Origin: Rhodospirillales bacterium
GTDB lineage: Bacteria; Pseudomonadota; Alphaproteobacteria; Rhodospirillales; JAPHTL01
Direction of reading: 5' to 3'
NCBI GenBank assembly: GCA_026193355.1
Contig: JAPHTL010000242.1
Span: 1-6,534 of the forward strand
DNA: 6,534 nucleotides
Shown: positions 1 through 6,534 of the stretch, in pieces
Layout of the letters: every line of letters starts with the position of its first letter
Position numbering within the stretch: the stretch's first letter is position 1
The notes under the pieces: generated by a model
What the model saw: only the letters and a program-made list of their open reading frames with translations
What the model was told of the DNA's origin: nothing
The model's database searches: none
Made by a program: the position numbers and the translations under genes

Positions 1-1103
1 ACGAGACCACCGTACCGCTCGATATCGCGGGAATGTATCCGGTCGTAAACGACGCCGACGATGAGGAACAGCGCCGCCGAAACAACACCATGGCTCAACA
101 TTTGATAGATCGCGCCCTCGACCCCCTGGATGGTAAGGGTAAACGCACCGAGGGTGACGAAACCCATGTGGGCGACGGACGAATAGGCGATCAACTTCTT
201 CATGTCCTCCTGCGCCAGGGCGACAAGGGAGGTATAGACGATGGCCACGATCGAAAGCGTATAGACCAGCGGCGCGAAATCCACGCTTGCCAGCGGGAAC
301 ATGGGAATGGAGAACCGCAGGAACCCATAACCGCCCATTTTCAAGAGCACGCCCGCCAGAATCACGGAACCGGCTGTCGGCGCCTCGACGTGCGCATCCG
401 GCAACCAGGTGTGCACGGGCCACATCGGCACCTTGACGGCAAAGGAAGCGAAGAACGCCAGCCAAAGCCAGCTCTGCATCCCTTCGGGGAAATCGTATGT
501 CAGAAGGGTCGGAATGTCCGTGGTGCCAGCTTCGAAATAGATGGCCAGCATCGCCAGCAGCATCAGAACCGAGCCGGCGAGTGTGTAGAGAAAGAACTTG
601 AATGCCGAATAGACGCGGCGCGCGCCTCCCCAGATGCCGATGATCAGGAACATCGGGATCAGGACGCCTTCGAAGAAGACATAGAAGAGGACAAGGTCAA
701 GCGCGCAGAACATGCCGACCATCAGGGTTTCGAGAACCAGGAAGGCGATCATGTACTCGCGCACATGCTTGGTGACCGACTCCCAGCTTGCCAGAATGCA
801 GATTGGTGTCAGGAACGTCGCCAGCAGGACAAAGAACACCGATATCCCATCCACGCCCATGTGGTAGGTGATCCCCAGTGCGGGCATCCATTCAGCCTTC
901 TCCACGAACTGGAAGGCCGCTGTGCTGTTGTCGAATCCGGACCAGAGGAACAACGAGATCAGGAACGTCACGCCCGACGTCCACAACGCAACGTTTCGTG
1001 CGTTGCGCGCCTCGACCTCTGGTGCGCCACGGATCAACAGGATGAACGCCGCCCCGGCCAAAGGCAGGAACGTCACGATCGAAAGGATCGGCAAGTCGTT
1101 CAT
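1..1103 (-). CDS. nuoM: NADH-quinone oxidoreductase subunit M, N-terminal part (3' end outside window)
   Basis: NuoM (ND4 family, MrpD-like) is the middle antiporter-type proton-pumping subunit of the membrane arm. I translated it from the ATG at 1103 to the left edge: 367 complete codons plus two bases, with no internal stop. Full NuoM is about 500 aa, so roughly the last quarter is missing. It begins MNDLPILSIVTFLPLAGAAF. Key residues are E145 (FYVFFEGVLIPMF; E. coli E144), K224 (FAVKVPMWPVHTWLPDAHVE; K234) and K255 (GVLLKMGGYGFLRF; K265). Further family blocks are QEDMKKLIAYSSVAHMGF (298-315) and MLSHGVVSAALFL (335-347). The last conserved acid of the channel (E407 in E. coli) lies beyond the window. 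The gene starts 10 nt after nuoL. The 33-1139 plus-strand open frame is only its antisense shadow. Confidence 0.96.
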   Translation of the reverse strand, partial: MNDLPILSIVTFLPLAGAAFILLIRGAPEVEARNARNVALWTSGVTFLISLFLWSGFDNSTAAFQFVEKAEWMPALGITYHMGVDGISVFFVLLATFLTPICILASWESVTKHVREYMIAFLVLETLMVGMFCALDLVLFYVFFEGVLIPMFLIIGIWGGARRVYSAFKFFLYTLAGSVLMLLAMLAIYFEAGTTDIPTLLTYDFPEGMQSWLWLAFFASFAVKVPMWPVHTWLPDAHVEAPTAGSVILAGVLLKMGGYGFLRFSIPMFPLASVDFAPLVYTLSIVAIVYTSLVALAQEDMKKLIAYSSVAHMGFVTLGAFTLTIQGVEGAIYQMLSHGVVSAALFLIVGVVYDRIHSRDIERYGGL

Positions 1104-1108
1104 TTAGT

Positions 1109-1115
1109 TCCCCCT
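1109..1115 (-). promoter_or_regulatory. Shine-Dalgarno site of nuoM, overlapping nuoL stop
   Basis: The nuoL-nuoM junction reads TAGGGGGAACTAAATG on the minus strand. The purine-rich AGGGGGA shares two bases with the nuoL TAG stop and lies 5 nt before the nuoM ATG at 1103. This supports the start choice and tight coupling of the two genes. Confidence 0.75.
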
Positions 1116-3066
1116 AGCGAACCAGTAGATACCAGGTGATCAAAACCACGACGCCAATCAGCGTCGCGAACGCATAGTGGAAGAGGTAACCGCTTTGCAG
1201 GCGTGCAGTACGCCGTGCAATCGACAACGTCGCCGCGGCAACGCCATCCGGGCCAACGCCGTCAATCAGCGCGCCGTCACCGCTCTTCCAGAGATTTCTG
1301 CCGAGATAGAAAGCTGGCCTGACGAAAAGGAAATCGTAAAGCTCGTCAAAGTACCATTTGTTCAGCAGGAACTGATAGATACGCTGGAAACTTCCCGCGA
1401 TTCTTGCGGGAATACCCGGCGCGAACATATAGAGGACATAGGCCAGCGCGATACCGCCAACGCCCATCACCAGCGGCAGATACTTCACCCACATCGGCAC
1501 ATGATGGGCATCTTCCAAAGCCGTATGACCTTCGAGTATGAGGATCGCGTTGCCCCAGAATGTGCCGGCGTTGTGGCCGACAAAATACTCGTAGCCGATA
1601 TAGCCGGCAAACAGCGCGCCAAGGGCCAGTGGAACAAGCGGCGCAATCATCACCTTCGGCGATTCGTGCACATGCGCCATGACGACTTCATTGGCTCGCG
1701 GCTTGCCGTGGAACGTCATCAGCAGCAGGCGCCATGAATAAAACGCGGTCATGAAGGCGGCTGCGATTCCCATCCAGAAGGCGTAGGTGCCTACCCAGGT
1801 GTTCGCGGCGAAGGCGGCTTCCAGAACGATGTCCTTGGAATAGAAGCCTGCGAAAGGCCAAATGCCGGCAAGCGCCAGATTTCCGGTCCACATCAGGACG
1901 TAGGTAACGGGGATCAGCTTCCATATCCCGCCCATCTTGCGCATGTCCTGTTCGTCCGACATGGCGTGGATCACGGAACCCGCGCCAAGGAACAGCAACG
2001 CCTTGAAGAACCCGTGGGTCATCAGGTGGAAGATACCGGCCGAATAGGCGGAAACGCCGCAGGCAAAGAACATGTATCCAAGCTGCGAACAGGTCGAATA
2101 CGCGATGACACGCTTGATGTCATTCTGTACGCAGCCAATGGTCGCGGCGAAGAACGCGGTCGATGCGCCGACGATGGTCACCACGGCAAGAGCCGTATCG
2201 GAATATTCGAACATGGGCGACAGCCGCGCCACCATGAACACACCTGCCGTCACCATCGTCGCCGCATGGATCAGTGCGGAAACCGGGGTCGGGCCCTCCA
2301 TGGCGTCAGGCAGCCAGGTGTGCAGGCCCAACTGCGCCGACTTGCCCATCGCGCCGACGAACAGCAGCAGACAGATAACGGTCAGAGCGTGCATCTCGAC
2401 GCCCAGAAGGTTGAATGTCGCGTCCTTCTGGGATGCCGCAGCGGAAAAAATGGTGTCGAAGTCGATTGTTCCGAACAGAACGAACGTCGCCAGAATACCG
2501 AGTGCGAAACCAAAATCGCCGACACGGTTGACGAGGAAGGCCTTGATCGCCGCAGCATTGGCCGACGGTTTGTCGTACCAGAAACCGATCAGCAGATAAG
2601 ACGCAAGCCCCACCCCTTCCCAGCCGAAGAAAAGCTGAAGAAGGTTGTCCGCCGTGATCAGCATCAGCATGAAGAAGGTGAAAAGGCTCAGATAAGACAT
2701 GAACCGGGGAATGCTCGAATCATGGTGCATGTATCCGACGGAATAGACATGAACCATGGCCGAAACGCCGGTTACGACGATCATCATCACCGCTGTGAGG
2801 GTGTCGAAACGCAACGCCCATGAAACGTCAAGCCCACCGGACTGGATCCAGGTGAACAGCTGGACAGTAACCGGCTGGCCACCAAGGGCCACCTCGGCGA
2901 AAATGATGATCGAGAACAGCAGGGACAGCAAAAGGCCACCGCACGTCACGATCTGCGCGATCCGGTCGGAACGATGCCTGGCGTGTTCCTCTTCTGGCCC
3001 GAAAAGGGCAATGAGGCCCGCGATCAGGGAGCCAAGCAGCGGCAGGAATATTGCGGCCGTATACAT
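1114..3066 (-). CDS. nuoL: NADH-quinone oxidoreductase subunit L
   Basis: NuoL (ND5 family, related to MrpA-type antiporters) is the distal proton-pumping subunit of the membrane arm. The product is 650 aa, a normal length, with about 16 predicted helices and the long lateral helix HL preceding the last one (roughly 540-625, then TM16 at 629-650). Key residues read from the sequence, by motif alignment with E. coli, are E150 (FFGWEGVGL; E144), D184 (NRVGDFGFALG; D178), K242 (GKSAQLGLHTWLPDAM; K229), H267 (LIHAATMVTAGV; H254), K355 (HGFFKALLF; K342), and K411 and D412 (FYSKD; K399 and D400). The ATG at 3066 starts MYTAAIFLPLLGS, a usual NuoL N-terminus. Its AAAGG Shine-Dalgarno sequence (3078-3074) sits 7 nt upstream, inside the last nuoK codons. 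No truncation or frame break is seen. Confidence 0.98.
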   Translation of the reverse strand: MYTAAIFLPLLGSLIAGLIALFGPEEEHARHRSDRIAQIVTCGGLLLSLLFSIIIFAEVALGGQPVTVQLFTWIQSGGLDVSWALRFDTLTAVMMIVVTGVSAMVHVYSVGYMHHDSSIPRFMSYLSLFTFFMLMLITADNLLQLFFGWEGVGLASYLLIGFWYDKPSANAAAIKAFLVNRVGDFGFALGILATFVLFGTIDFDTIFSAAASQKDATFNLLGVEMHALTVICLLLFVGAMGKSAQLGLHTWLPDAMEGPTPVSALIHAATMVTAGVFMVARLSPMFEYSDTALAVVTIVGASTAFFAATIGCVQNDIKRVIAYSTCSQLGYMFFACGVSAYSAGIFHLMTHGFFKALLFLGAGSVIHAMSDEQDMRKMGGIWKLIPVTYVLMWTGNLALAGIWPFAGFYSKDIVLEAAFAANTWVGTYAFWMGIAAAFMTAFYSWRLLLMTFHGKPRANEVVMAHVHESPKVMIAPLVPLALGALFAGYIGYEYFVGHNAGTFWGNAILILEGHTALEDAHHVPMWVKYLPLVMGVGGIALAYVLYMFAPGIPARIAGSFQRIYQFLLNKWYFDELYDFLFVRPAFYLGRNLWKSGDGALIDGVGPDGVAAATLSIARRTARLQSGYLFHYAFATLIGVVVLITWYLLVR

Positions 3067-3069
3067 CGG

Positions 3070-3381
3070 CTAACCTTTCATCGCATTGATGTCCTCAACC
3101 GCGATACTGCCGCGGTTGCGGAAGAAGACGACAAGAATGGCGAGGCCGATCGCGGCCTCCGCCGCTGCGACGGTCAGAATGAACAGCGCAAAGACCTGCC
3201 CGACCAGATCGTTCAGGTGCGCCGAAAAAGCGACCAGATTGATATTCACTGAAAGCAGGATCAGCTCCACGGACATCAGGATAATGATGACGTTCTTCCG
3301 GTTCAGGAAAATGCCGAAGGTTCCCAGCGCGAACAAGATCGCGGAAACGACGAGATAGTGCGAAAGGCCGATTTCCAACAT
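3070..3381 (-). CDS. nuoK: NADH-quinone oxidoreductase subunit K
   Basis: NuoK (ND4L family) is a small subunit with three membrane helices that forms part of a proton channel together with NuoJ. The product is 103 aa; the family is usually 100-105. The two membrane glutamates essential in studied homologues are present: E39 in helix 2 (ILMSVELILLSVN) and E75 in helix 3 (TVAAAEAAIGLAI), corresponding to E36 and E72 of E. coli NuoK. The N-terminal segment SHYLVVSAILFALGTFGIF forms helix 1, and NRKN leads into helix 2, as is typical. The ATG at 3381 shares its last-in-line base with the nuoJ TGA, and GGGGAG (3396-3391) is 9 nt upstream, inside the nuoJ coding region. Only 3 nt separate its TAG stop from the nuoL start. 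Confidence 0.98.
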   Translation of the reverse strand: MLEIGLSHYLVVSAILFALGTFGIFLNRKNVIIILMSVELILLSVNINLVAFSAHLNDLVGQVFALFILTVAAAEAAIGLAILVVFFRNRGSIAVEDINAMKG

Positions 3382-3995
3382 CAGATGCCGCTCCCCGGTT
3401 CTACCTTGCGCATTTCAACCGTTTCCTCGGCGCGTCGCGAAACCTGTCGTGAAATATCCTGCTTGCGAACGCCCGGGCGTGAGCGGTGGGTCAGAACAAT
3501 GGCTCCGATCATCGCCACCAGAAGCACAACACCCGCCGCCTGGAAGAGATAGACGTAATTGGTATAGAGGACGCGCCCCAACGCATGGGTATTGGTCACC
3601 ATATCGGGTGAAGGTATCGGCATTGCGCCGGATTTCGCCGCTTCGGGCGCGAAATGCCAGCCACCGAACACCATGGCGAGTTCCACCAGCAGGATCAGTC
3701 CTACGAGGGCGCCAATGGGAAGGTATTGAAGGAAACCCTCGCGCAGCTCGGCGAAGTTGATATCCAGCATCATCACGACGAACAGGAACAGGACCGCAAC
3801 GGCGCCCACGTAGACGACCACAAGGATCATCGCCAGGAACTCCGCGCCAAGAAGGACAAAAAGGCCCGCGGCGTTAAAGAATGTAAGGATCAGGAACAGG
3901 ACCGAGTGAACGGGGTTACGCGCCGAGATAACCATGATCCCGGCGGCAATCGCAATTCCCGCAAACATATAGAACGCCAATGCCTGAATAATCAT
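3381..3995 (-). CDS. nuoJ: NADH-quinone oxidoreductase subunit J
   Basis: NuoJ (ND6 family) is a membrane-arm subunit beside NuoK and NuoH. Its third helix, which can form a pi-bulge, is thought to gate the proton path during turnover. With the ATG at 3995 the protein is 204 aa, normal for the family, with about five membrane helices. The TM3 block GAEFLAMILVVVYVGAVAVL (50-69) is intact, including E52, Y62 and G64. The tail HRSRPGVRKQDIS...VEPGSGI (170-204) matches the form I associate with alphaproteobacteria. An in-frame ATG at 4031 would add MPGPSVGRVGER, but it lacks a ribosome-binding site and family resemblance; MIIQALAFYMFAG is the usual N-terminus. The chosen start has only a modest GGGTGGGTG element upstream (4009-4001). 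The TGA stop overlaps the nuoK ATG by one base (TGATG). Confidence 0.96.
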   Translation of the reverse strand: MIIQALAFYMFAGIAIAAGIMVISARNPVHSVLFLILTFFNAAGLFVLLGAEFLAMILVVVYVGAVAVLFLFVVMMLDINFAELREGFLQYLPIGALVGLILLVELAMVFGGWHFAPEAAKSGAMPIPSPDMVTNTHALGRVLYTNYVYLFQAAGVVLLVAMIGAIVLTHRSRPGVRKQDISRQVSRRAEETVEMRKVEPGSGI

Positions 3996-4051
3996 TCGTT
4001 CACCCACCCGGCCAACACTCGGCCCCGGCATATCGTCGTTTCAAAAGTCAT
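3992..4051 (-). other. Possible 19-codon upstream reading frame before nuoJ (doubtful)
   Basis: The nuoI-nuoJ gap contains an ATG at 4051 opening a frame MTFETTICRGRVLAGWVNE that ends in TGA at 3994-3992. That stop overlaps the nuoJ ATG (3995-3993) in the arrangement ATGA, which is typical of translationally coupled genes. Purine-rich AGAGGGA lies at 4067-4061, 9 nt before the ATG, with AGGGG at 4059-4055, too close to be ideal. The frame differs from that of nuoJ. I recognise no family in the peptide, and a frame this short can arise by chance. If translated, its likely role would be to deliver ribosomes to the weak nuoJ initiation site rather than to make a functional protein. Confidence 0.15.
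4010..4024 (-). other. Short hairpin potential just upstream of nuoJ start
   Basis: The minus strand reads GGCCGAGTGTTGGCC, which can fold into a 6-bp stem (GGCCGA with TTGGCC, including one G-U pair) closed by a GUG loop. It ends 14 nt before the nuoJ ATG and directly abuts the GGGTGGG element that is the only visible ribosome-binding candidate for nuoJ. There is no U-run, so it is not an intrinsic terminator. A stem this short in GC-rich DNA may be chance. Confidence 0.25.
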
Positions 4052-4072
4052 TTTCCCCTGTCCCTCTCTGTC

Positions 4073-4561
4073 CTAGCGGTAAGGGGCATCTGCGGCGATA
4101 CGCACCGCAAGCTCCGTCTCCCACCGTTCCCCGTTGGCCAGAAGCTTTCCCTTGTCGTAGAGGAGTTCCTCATGGGTTTCGGTGGCGAATTCGAAATTCG
4201 GCCCTTCGACAATGGCATCCACGGGACAGGCTTCCTGACAGAACCCGCAGTAGATGCACTTCGTCATGTCGATATCGTAACGCGATGTCCTGCGGCTGCC
4301 ATCATCACGGGGCTCTGCCTCAATGGTGATCGCCTGTGCGGGACAAGTCGCCTCGCAAAGTTTGCACGCGATACAGCGTTCCTCGCCATTGGGATAACGC
4401 CGCAATGCGTGTTCCCCGCGGAAACGGGGACTTAGCGGGCCTTTCTCGTACGGATAGTTGATCGTGACCTTCGGCCTGAACATGTACCGGAACGTAAGCC
4501 ACATGCCGGACAGCAGTTCGGTGAGGAAGACGGTGCGAATACTGCGTTGAATGAAGCTCAT
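4073..4561 (-). CDS. nuoI: NADH-quinone oxidoreductase subunit I (2x 4Fe-4S ferredoxin-type)
   Basis: NuoI (TYKY/NDUFS8 family) holds clusters N6a and N6b, which pass electrons to cluster N2 in NuoB next to the quinone pocket. The product is 162 aa, the short form of alphaproteobacteria and mitochondria; E. coli NuoI is about 180 aa. An N-terminal amphipathic stretch (about 1-35, with LLSGMWLTFRYMF) would anchor it to the membrane arm. Two complete CxxCxxCxxxCP motifs are present: C63, C66, C69, C73 (CIACKLCEATCP) and C102, C105, C108, C112 (CIYCGFCQEACP). The motif between them, YDIDMTKC, is also typical of the family. All eight ligands are intact. The ATG at 4561 is supported by a strong Shine-Dalgarno sequence 5 nt upstream. 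The gene starts 10 nt after nuoH; its TAG stop is followed by the longest gap in the window (77 nt) before nuoJ. Confidence 0.98.
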   Translation of the reverse strand: MSFIQRSIRTVFLTELLSGMWLTFRYMFRPKVTINYPYEKGPLSPRFRGEHALRRYPNGEERCIACKLCEATCPAQAITIEAEPRDDGSRRTSRYDIDMTKCIYCGFCQEACPVDAIVEGPNFEFATETHEELLYDKGKLLANGERWETELAVRIAADAPYR

Positions 4562-4565
4562 CGCG

Positions 4566-4573
4566 CCCTCCTC
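4566..4573 (-). promoter_or_regulatory. Shine-Dalgarno site of nuoI, overlapping nuoH stop
   Basis: On the minus strand the nuoH stop and the nuoI start read TGAGGAGGGCGCGATG. The strong GAGGAGG core shares bases with the nuoH TGA stop, and AGGAGG is 5 nt before the ATG. This fixes the nuoI start and suggests that ribosomes ending nuoH can re-initiate directly on nuoI. Confidence 0.85.
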
Positions 4574-5588
4574 ACTTCACAACCGGCGTCAGGTCGAAGG
4601 CGACAAGAACGCCCGCGACGACGACTACGGCGGCCAGCGAGATCGGCAGGAAGACCTTCCATCCGAGACGCATCAACTGATCATAGCGGTAGCGCGGGAA
4701 AGCGGCGCGCACCCAGATGAAAACGAACAGGACCGCCGAGATCTTCAATGCGAACCAAACCGGATCGGGAATCCAGTTGAACGGCGCGATATCGATCGGC
4801 GGCAACCAGCCCCCGAAGAACAGGATGACGGTCATGCCGGCCATCAAGATCATGTTTGCGTATTCACCGAGGAAGAACATGGCGAAGGTCATCGCCGAAT
4901 ATTCAACGTTATAACCGGCCACAAGTTCGGCTTCGGCTTCGGGAAGGTCGAAGGGATGGCGATTCGTCTCGGCCAGCGTCGAAATGAAGAACAGCACAGC
5001 CATGGGCAATAGCGGAATCACGAACCAGACGGTCTTCTGCGCCATCACGATATCGGTCAGGTTTAACGAACCGACGCAGAGCAACACGGTGATGATGATA
5101 AAGCCCATCGCGACCTCGTAGGACACCATCTGTGCGGCCGAGCGCAGCGCGCCAAGGAAAGCGTAGCGCGAATTACTGGCCCAACCGGCCATCAGGATGC
5201 CGTAGACGCCAAGGCTTGATATGGCGAACAGATACATGATGCCGACGTTGATATTCGCCAGAACCATGCCTTCGCCAAAGGGAATGACCGCCCAGGCGAC
5301 AAGCGCCAGGAAGAAGGTGACCATCGGCGCTGCGATGAAAACCCCCCTGTTCGCACCGGTCGGAATCACGGTTTCCTTGAGGAACAGCTTGAGGCCGTCG
5401 GCAAACGGCTGAAGCAGCCCGAATGGCCCGACCACGTTCGGTCCCTTGCGCAGGTGCATCGCGCCGATGACCTTGCGTTCGGCATAGGTCAGGTAGGCAA
5501 CGGCGACCAGAAGCGGCACGACGATCACAACGATCAGGATGACGATCCAGATCAGCGGCCAAAGGTAGTTGTTCCAGAGCTCAACCAT
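4572..5588 (-). CDS. nuoH: NADH-quinone oxidoreductase subunit H
   Basis: NuoH (ND1 family) is the inner-membrane subunit joining the peripheral and membrane arms. It forms most of the ubiquinone tunnel and the start of the acidic proton path. The product is 338 aa, the usual length, with about eight hydrophobic segments. Visible family signatures are AERKVIG (36-42) followed by the GPN...GPFGLLQPFADGLKL block (49-68), SNSRYAFLGALRSAAQMVSYE (138-158), and AETNRHPFDLPEAEAELVAG (206-225). The last contains loop acids E207, E217, E219 and E221, corresponding to conserved acids near the quinone site in characterised homologues. The ATG at 5588 is chosen because MVELWNN leads straight into TM1 and AAAGGA (5603-5598) lies 9 nt upstream. 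The start overlaps the end of nuoG by 8 nt. The TGA stop overlaps the Shine-Dalgarno sequence of nuoI. Confidence 0.98.
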   Translation of the reverse strand: MVELWNNYLWPLIWIVILIVVIVVPLLVAVAYLTYAERKVIGAMHLRKGPNVVGPFGLLQPFADGLKLFLKETVIPTGANRGVFIAAPMVTFFLALVAWAVIPFGEGMVLANINVGIMYLFAISSLGVYGILMAGWASNSRYAFLGALRSAAQMVSYEVAMGFIIITVLLCVGSLNLTDIVMAQKTVWFVIPLLPMAVLFFISTLAETNRHPFDLPEAEAELVAGYNVEYSAMTFAMFFLGEYANMILMAGMTVILFFGGWLPPIDIAPFNWIPDPVWFALKISAVLFVFIWVRAAFPRYRYDQLMRLGWKVFLPISLAAVVVVAGVLVAFDLTPVVK

Positions 5589-6534
5589 CGGTGCCGGTCC
5601 TTTCCTGCGCCCCGCGGATGAATACTTCGGTGCACGCGGCCATTGTCGGCGAGCACCGGCTGATCGGATCCGTCATGTAGAAATTGGCGATTGGCGATAC
5701 GAACGGCGCATCGTCCAGTTTTCCTTCCTGACCGACCGCGCACCAATCTGCAGGCGTGATCGTATCGACCGTCGCAAAAACGGGATTTTCACTGGCCATG
5801 GCGGCCCGCAAGCCTTCAATGGAATCGAATGGCAGAACCTTGTCGAGAACACCCGAAAGCGCCCGGACAATCGTCCAGTCCGCCTTGGCCTCGCCCGGCG
5901 GGAAGGATGCCAGTTCACCGCGCTGCACACGGCCCTCTGTGTTGACCCAGGTTCCCTGCTTTTCCGTGTAGGCGGCGCCGGGCAGGATGACATCGGCCCG
6001 CGCCGCGCCAGCATCCCCATGGTGACCCTGATAGATCACGAAGGCCTTGCCGAGGCGCGCCATGTCGATTTCATCTGCGCCGAGAAGGTAAATGGCCTCA
6101 ACCTCGCCCTTCGATGCGCCGTCCAGAATGCCGTCGATGTCCCGGCCGTTATTGGCGGGAACAAAGCCGGTTTCCATGCCGCCGACACGGGACGCCGCAG
6201 TATGGAGAACGTTGAAGCCGTTCCACCCATCCTTGATCATGCCAAGCTTGTTGGCGATCTGCCCGGCCAGCGCAATAACCGCTGCGCCGTCGCTGCGTGC
6301 AAGTGCGCCTGCACCAACGATCAGCATGGGACGTTCGGCTTTCTTGAGAACCTTGGCGAAACCATCCTTGCCGTCGGCAAGGGCGCTCAGCGCCGAGGGG
6401 CCGTCGCCGAGGTAGTCGTAACGGTAAGTCAGGTCGAGTTGCGGTCCGACGACGCCGACGGAAAGTCCGCCACGAAGATAGCGTTCCCGGATACGGGCAT
6501 TGATAACCGGAGCCTCCCATCGCGGGTTCGTTCC
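5581..6534 (-). CDS. nuoG: NADH-quinone oxidoreductase subunit G, C-terminal part (5' end outside window)
   Basis: NuoG is the large peripheral-arm subunit of complex I. Its N-terminal part carries several Fe-S clusters, and its C-terminal part resembles molybdopterin oxidoreductases but is usually cofactor-free. Only the C-terminal 317 residues are here; alphaproteobacterial NuoG is usually near 690 aa, so roughly the first half and all Fe-S ligands lie beyond the right edge. The frame is open to the last base of the window and begins with the hallmark GTNPRWEAPVINARIRERY (partial residues 1-19). The Met at 6327 is therefore internal and not a start. Other family blocks are HTAASRVGG (about 111-119), LLGADEIDM, and QGHHGDAGAARADVILPG followed by AYTEKQGTWVNTEGRVQ (about 169-204). 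The end, SPIANFYMTDPISR, is typical of alphaproteobacteria. The TGA stop (5583-5581) overlaps the nuoH start by 8 nt, indicating one transcript and possible translational coupling. Confidence 0.96.
   Translation of the reverse strand, partial: GTNPRWEAPVINARIRERYLRGGLSVGVVGPQLDLTYRYDYLGDGPSALSALADGKDGFAKVLKKAERPMLIVGAGALARSDGAAVIALAGQIANKLGMIKDGWNGFNVLHTAASRVGGMETGFVPANNGRDIDGILDGASKGEVEAIYLLGADEIDMARLGKAFVIYQGHHGDAGAARADVILPGAAYTEKQGTWVNTEGRVQRGELASFPPGEAKADWTIVRALSGVLDKVLPFDSIEGLRAAMASENPVFATVDTITPADWCAVGQEGKLDDAPFVSPIANFYMTDPISRCSPTMAACTEVFIRGAQERTGTDG

Noticed and set aside
33..1139. Long plus-strand open frame (368 codons) opposite nuoM.
   Set aside because: It is in exact codon register with nuoM on the other strand. 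Antisense stops in that register need TTA, CTA or TCA codons in the sense gene, which are rare in this GC-rich coding style, so long open antisense frames are expected. The product is rich in R, H, Q, D and E, with no recognisable domain, while the minus strand gives a clear NuoM.
2296..2330. Near-repeat between nuoL (about 2305-2330) and nuoM (about 390-415).
   Set aside because: Both encode the HTWLPDA motif of antiporter-like subunits; this is the known ancient paralogy of NuoL and NuoM, not a recent repeat.
1966..2823. Long plus-strand open frame (285 codons) opposite nuoL.
   Set aside because: Same in-register antisense effect; its predicted product is low-complexity, charged and unlike any family I know, and NuoL on the minus strand is complete with all key residues.
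2974..5012. Further plus-strand frames opposite nuoL/nuoK, nuoJ and nuoH (2974-3252, 3654-4076, 4551-5012).
   Set aside because: All are in register with the minus-strand nuo genes and have the same charged antisense composition; none has family motifs.
6149..6520. Minus-strand 123-codon frame at the right edge.
   Set aside because: It is an out-of-frame shadow of nuoG; the nuoG frame continues open to the edge with the GTNPRWEAP motif.
1..6534. Possible accessory system, mobile element, CRISPR array, RNA gene or intrinsic terminator in the window.
   Set aside because: Coding sequence of seven collinear nuo genes fills the window; I saw no inverted-repeat ends, direct-repeat arrays, tRNA-like folds or hairpin plus U-tract.

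Overview
The window is an uninterrupted piece of a nuo operon, the genes for the 14-subunit proton-pumping NADH:quinone oxidoreductase (respiratory complex I, NDH-1). All genes lie on the minus strand, so transcription runs from right to left. In transcription order they are nuoG (3' part only, entering at the right edge), nuoH, nuoI, nuoJ, nuoK, nuoL and nuoM (5' part only, leaving at the left edge). This is the standard bacterial order. Coding sequence covers nearly every base. The only junction longer than 10 nt is a 77-nt gap between nuoI and nuoJ.

The organism is most likely an alphaproteobacterium. The sequence is GC-rich with G/C-favoured third codon positions. NuoI has the short, mitochondrial TYKY-like length (162 aa). 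NuoJ has the basic C-terminal tail (RPGVRKQDIS...KVEPGSGI) I associate with alphaproteobacteria. The end of NuoG (SPIANFYMTDPISR) also looks like that group. I cannot name a genus from the sequence alone.

Layout by region: 6534-5581 is the C-terminal molybdopterin-oxidoreductase-like part of NuoG (peripheral arm). 5588-4572 is NuoH, the membrane subunit that forms the quinone chamber. 4561-4073 is NuoI, which carries two 4Fe-4S clusters that pass electrons toward the quinone site. 3995-3381 is NuoJ, 3381-3070 NuoK, 3066-1114 NuoL and 1103-1 NuoM, all proton-translocating membrane-arm subunits. Together they cover the electron path near the quinone (G, I, H) and the proton path through the membrane arm (H, J, K, L, M). 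nuoN would be expected just beyond the left edge, and nuoF/E/D/C/B/A beyond the right edge.

The proton-channel and cluster residues I checked are all present, and I saw no frameshift, insertion or mobile element. The window looks like ordinary core metabolism, not a new system. The one place worth a second look is the nuoI-nuoJ gap. It holds a possible 19-codon reading frame whose stop overlaps the nuoJ start, and a small hairpin just before that start. Both are weakly supported.
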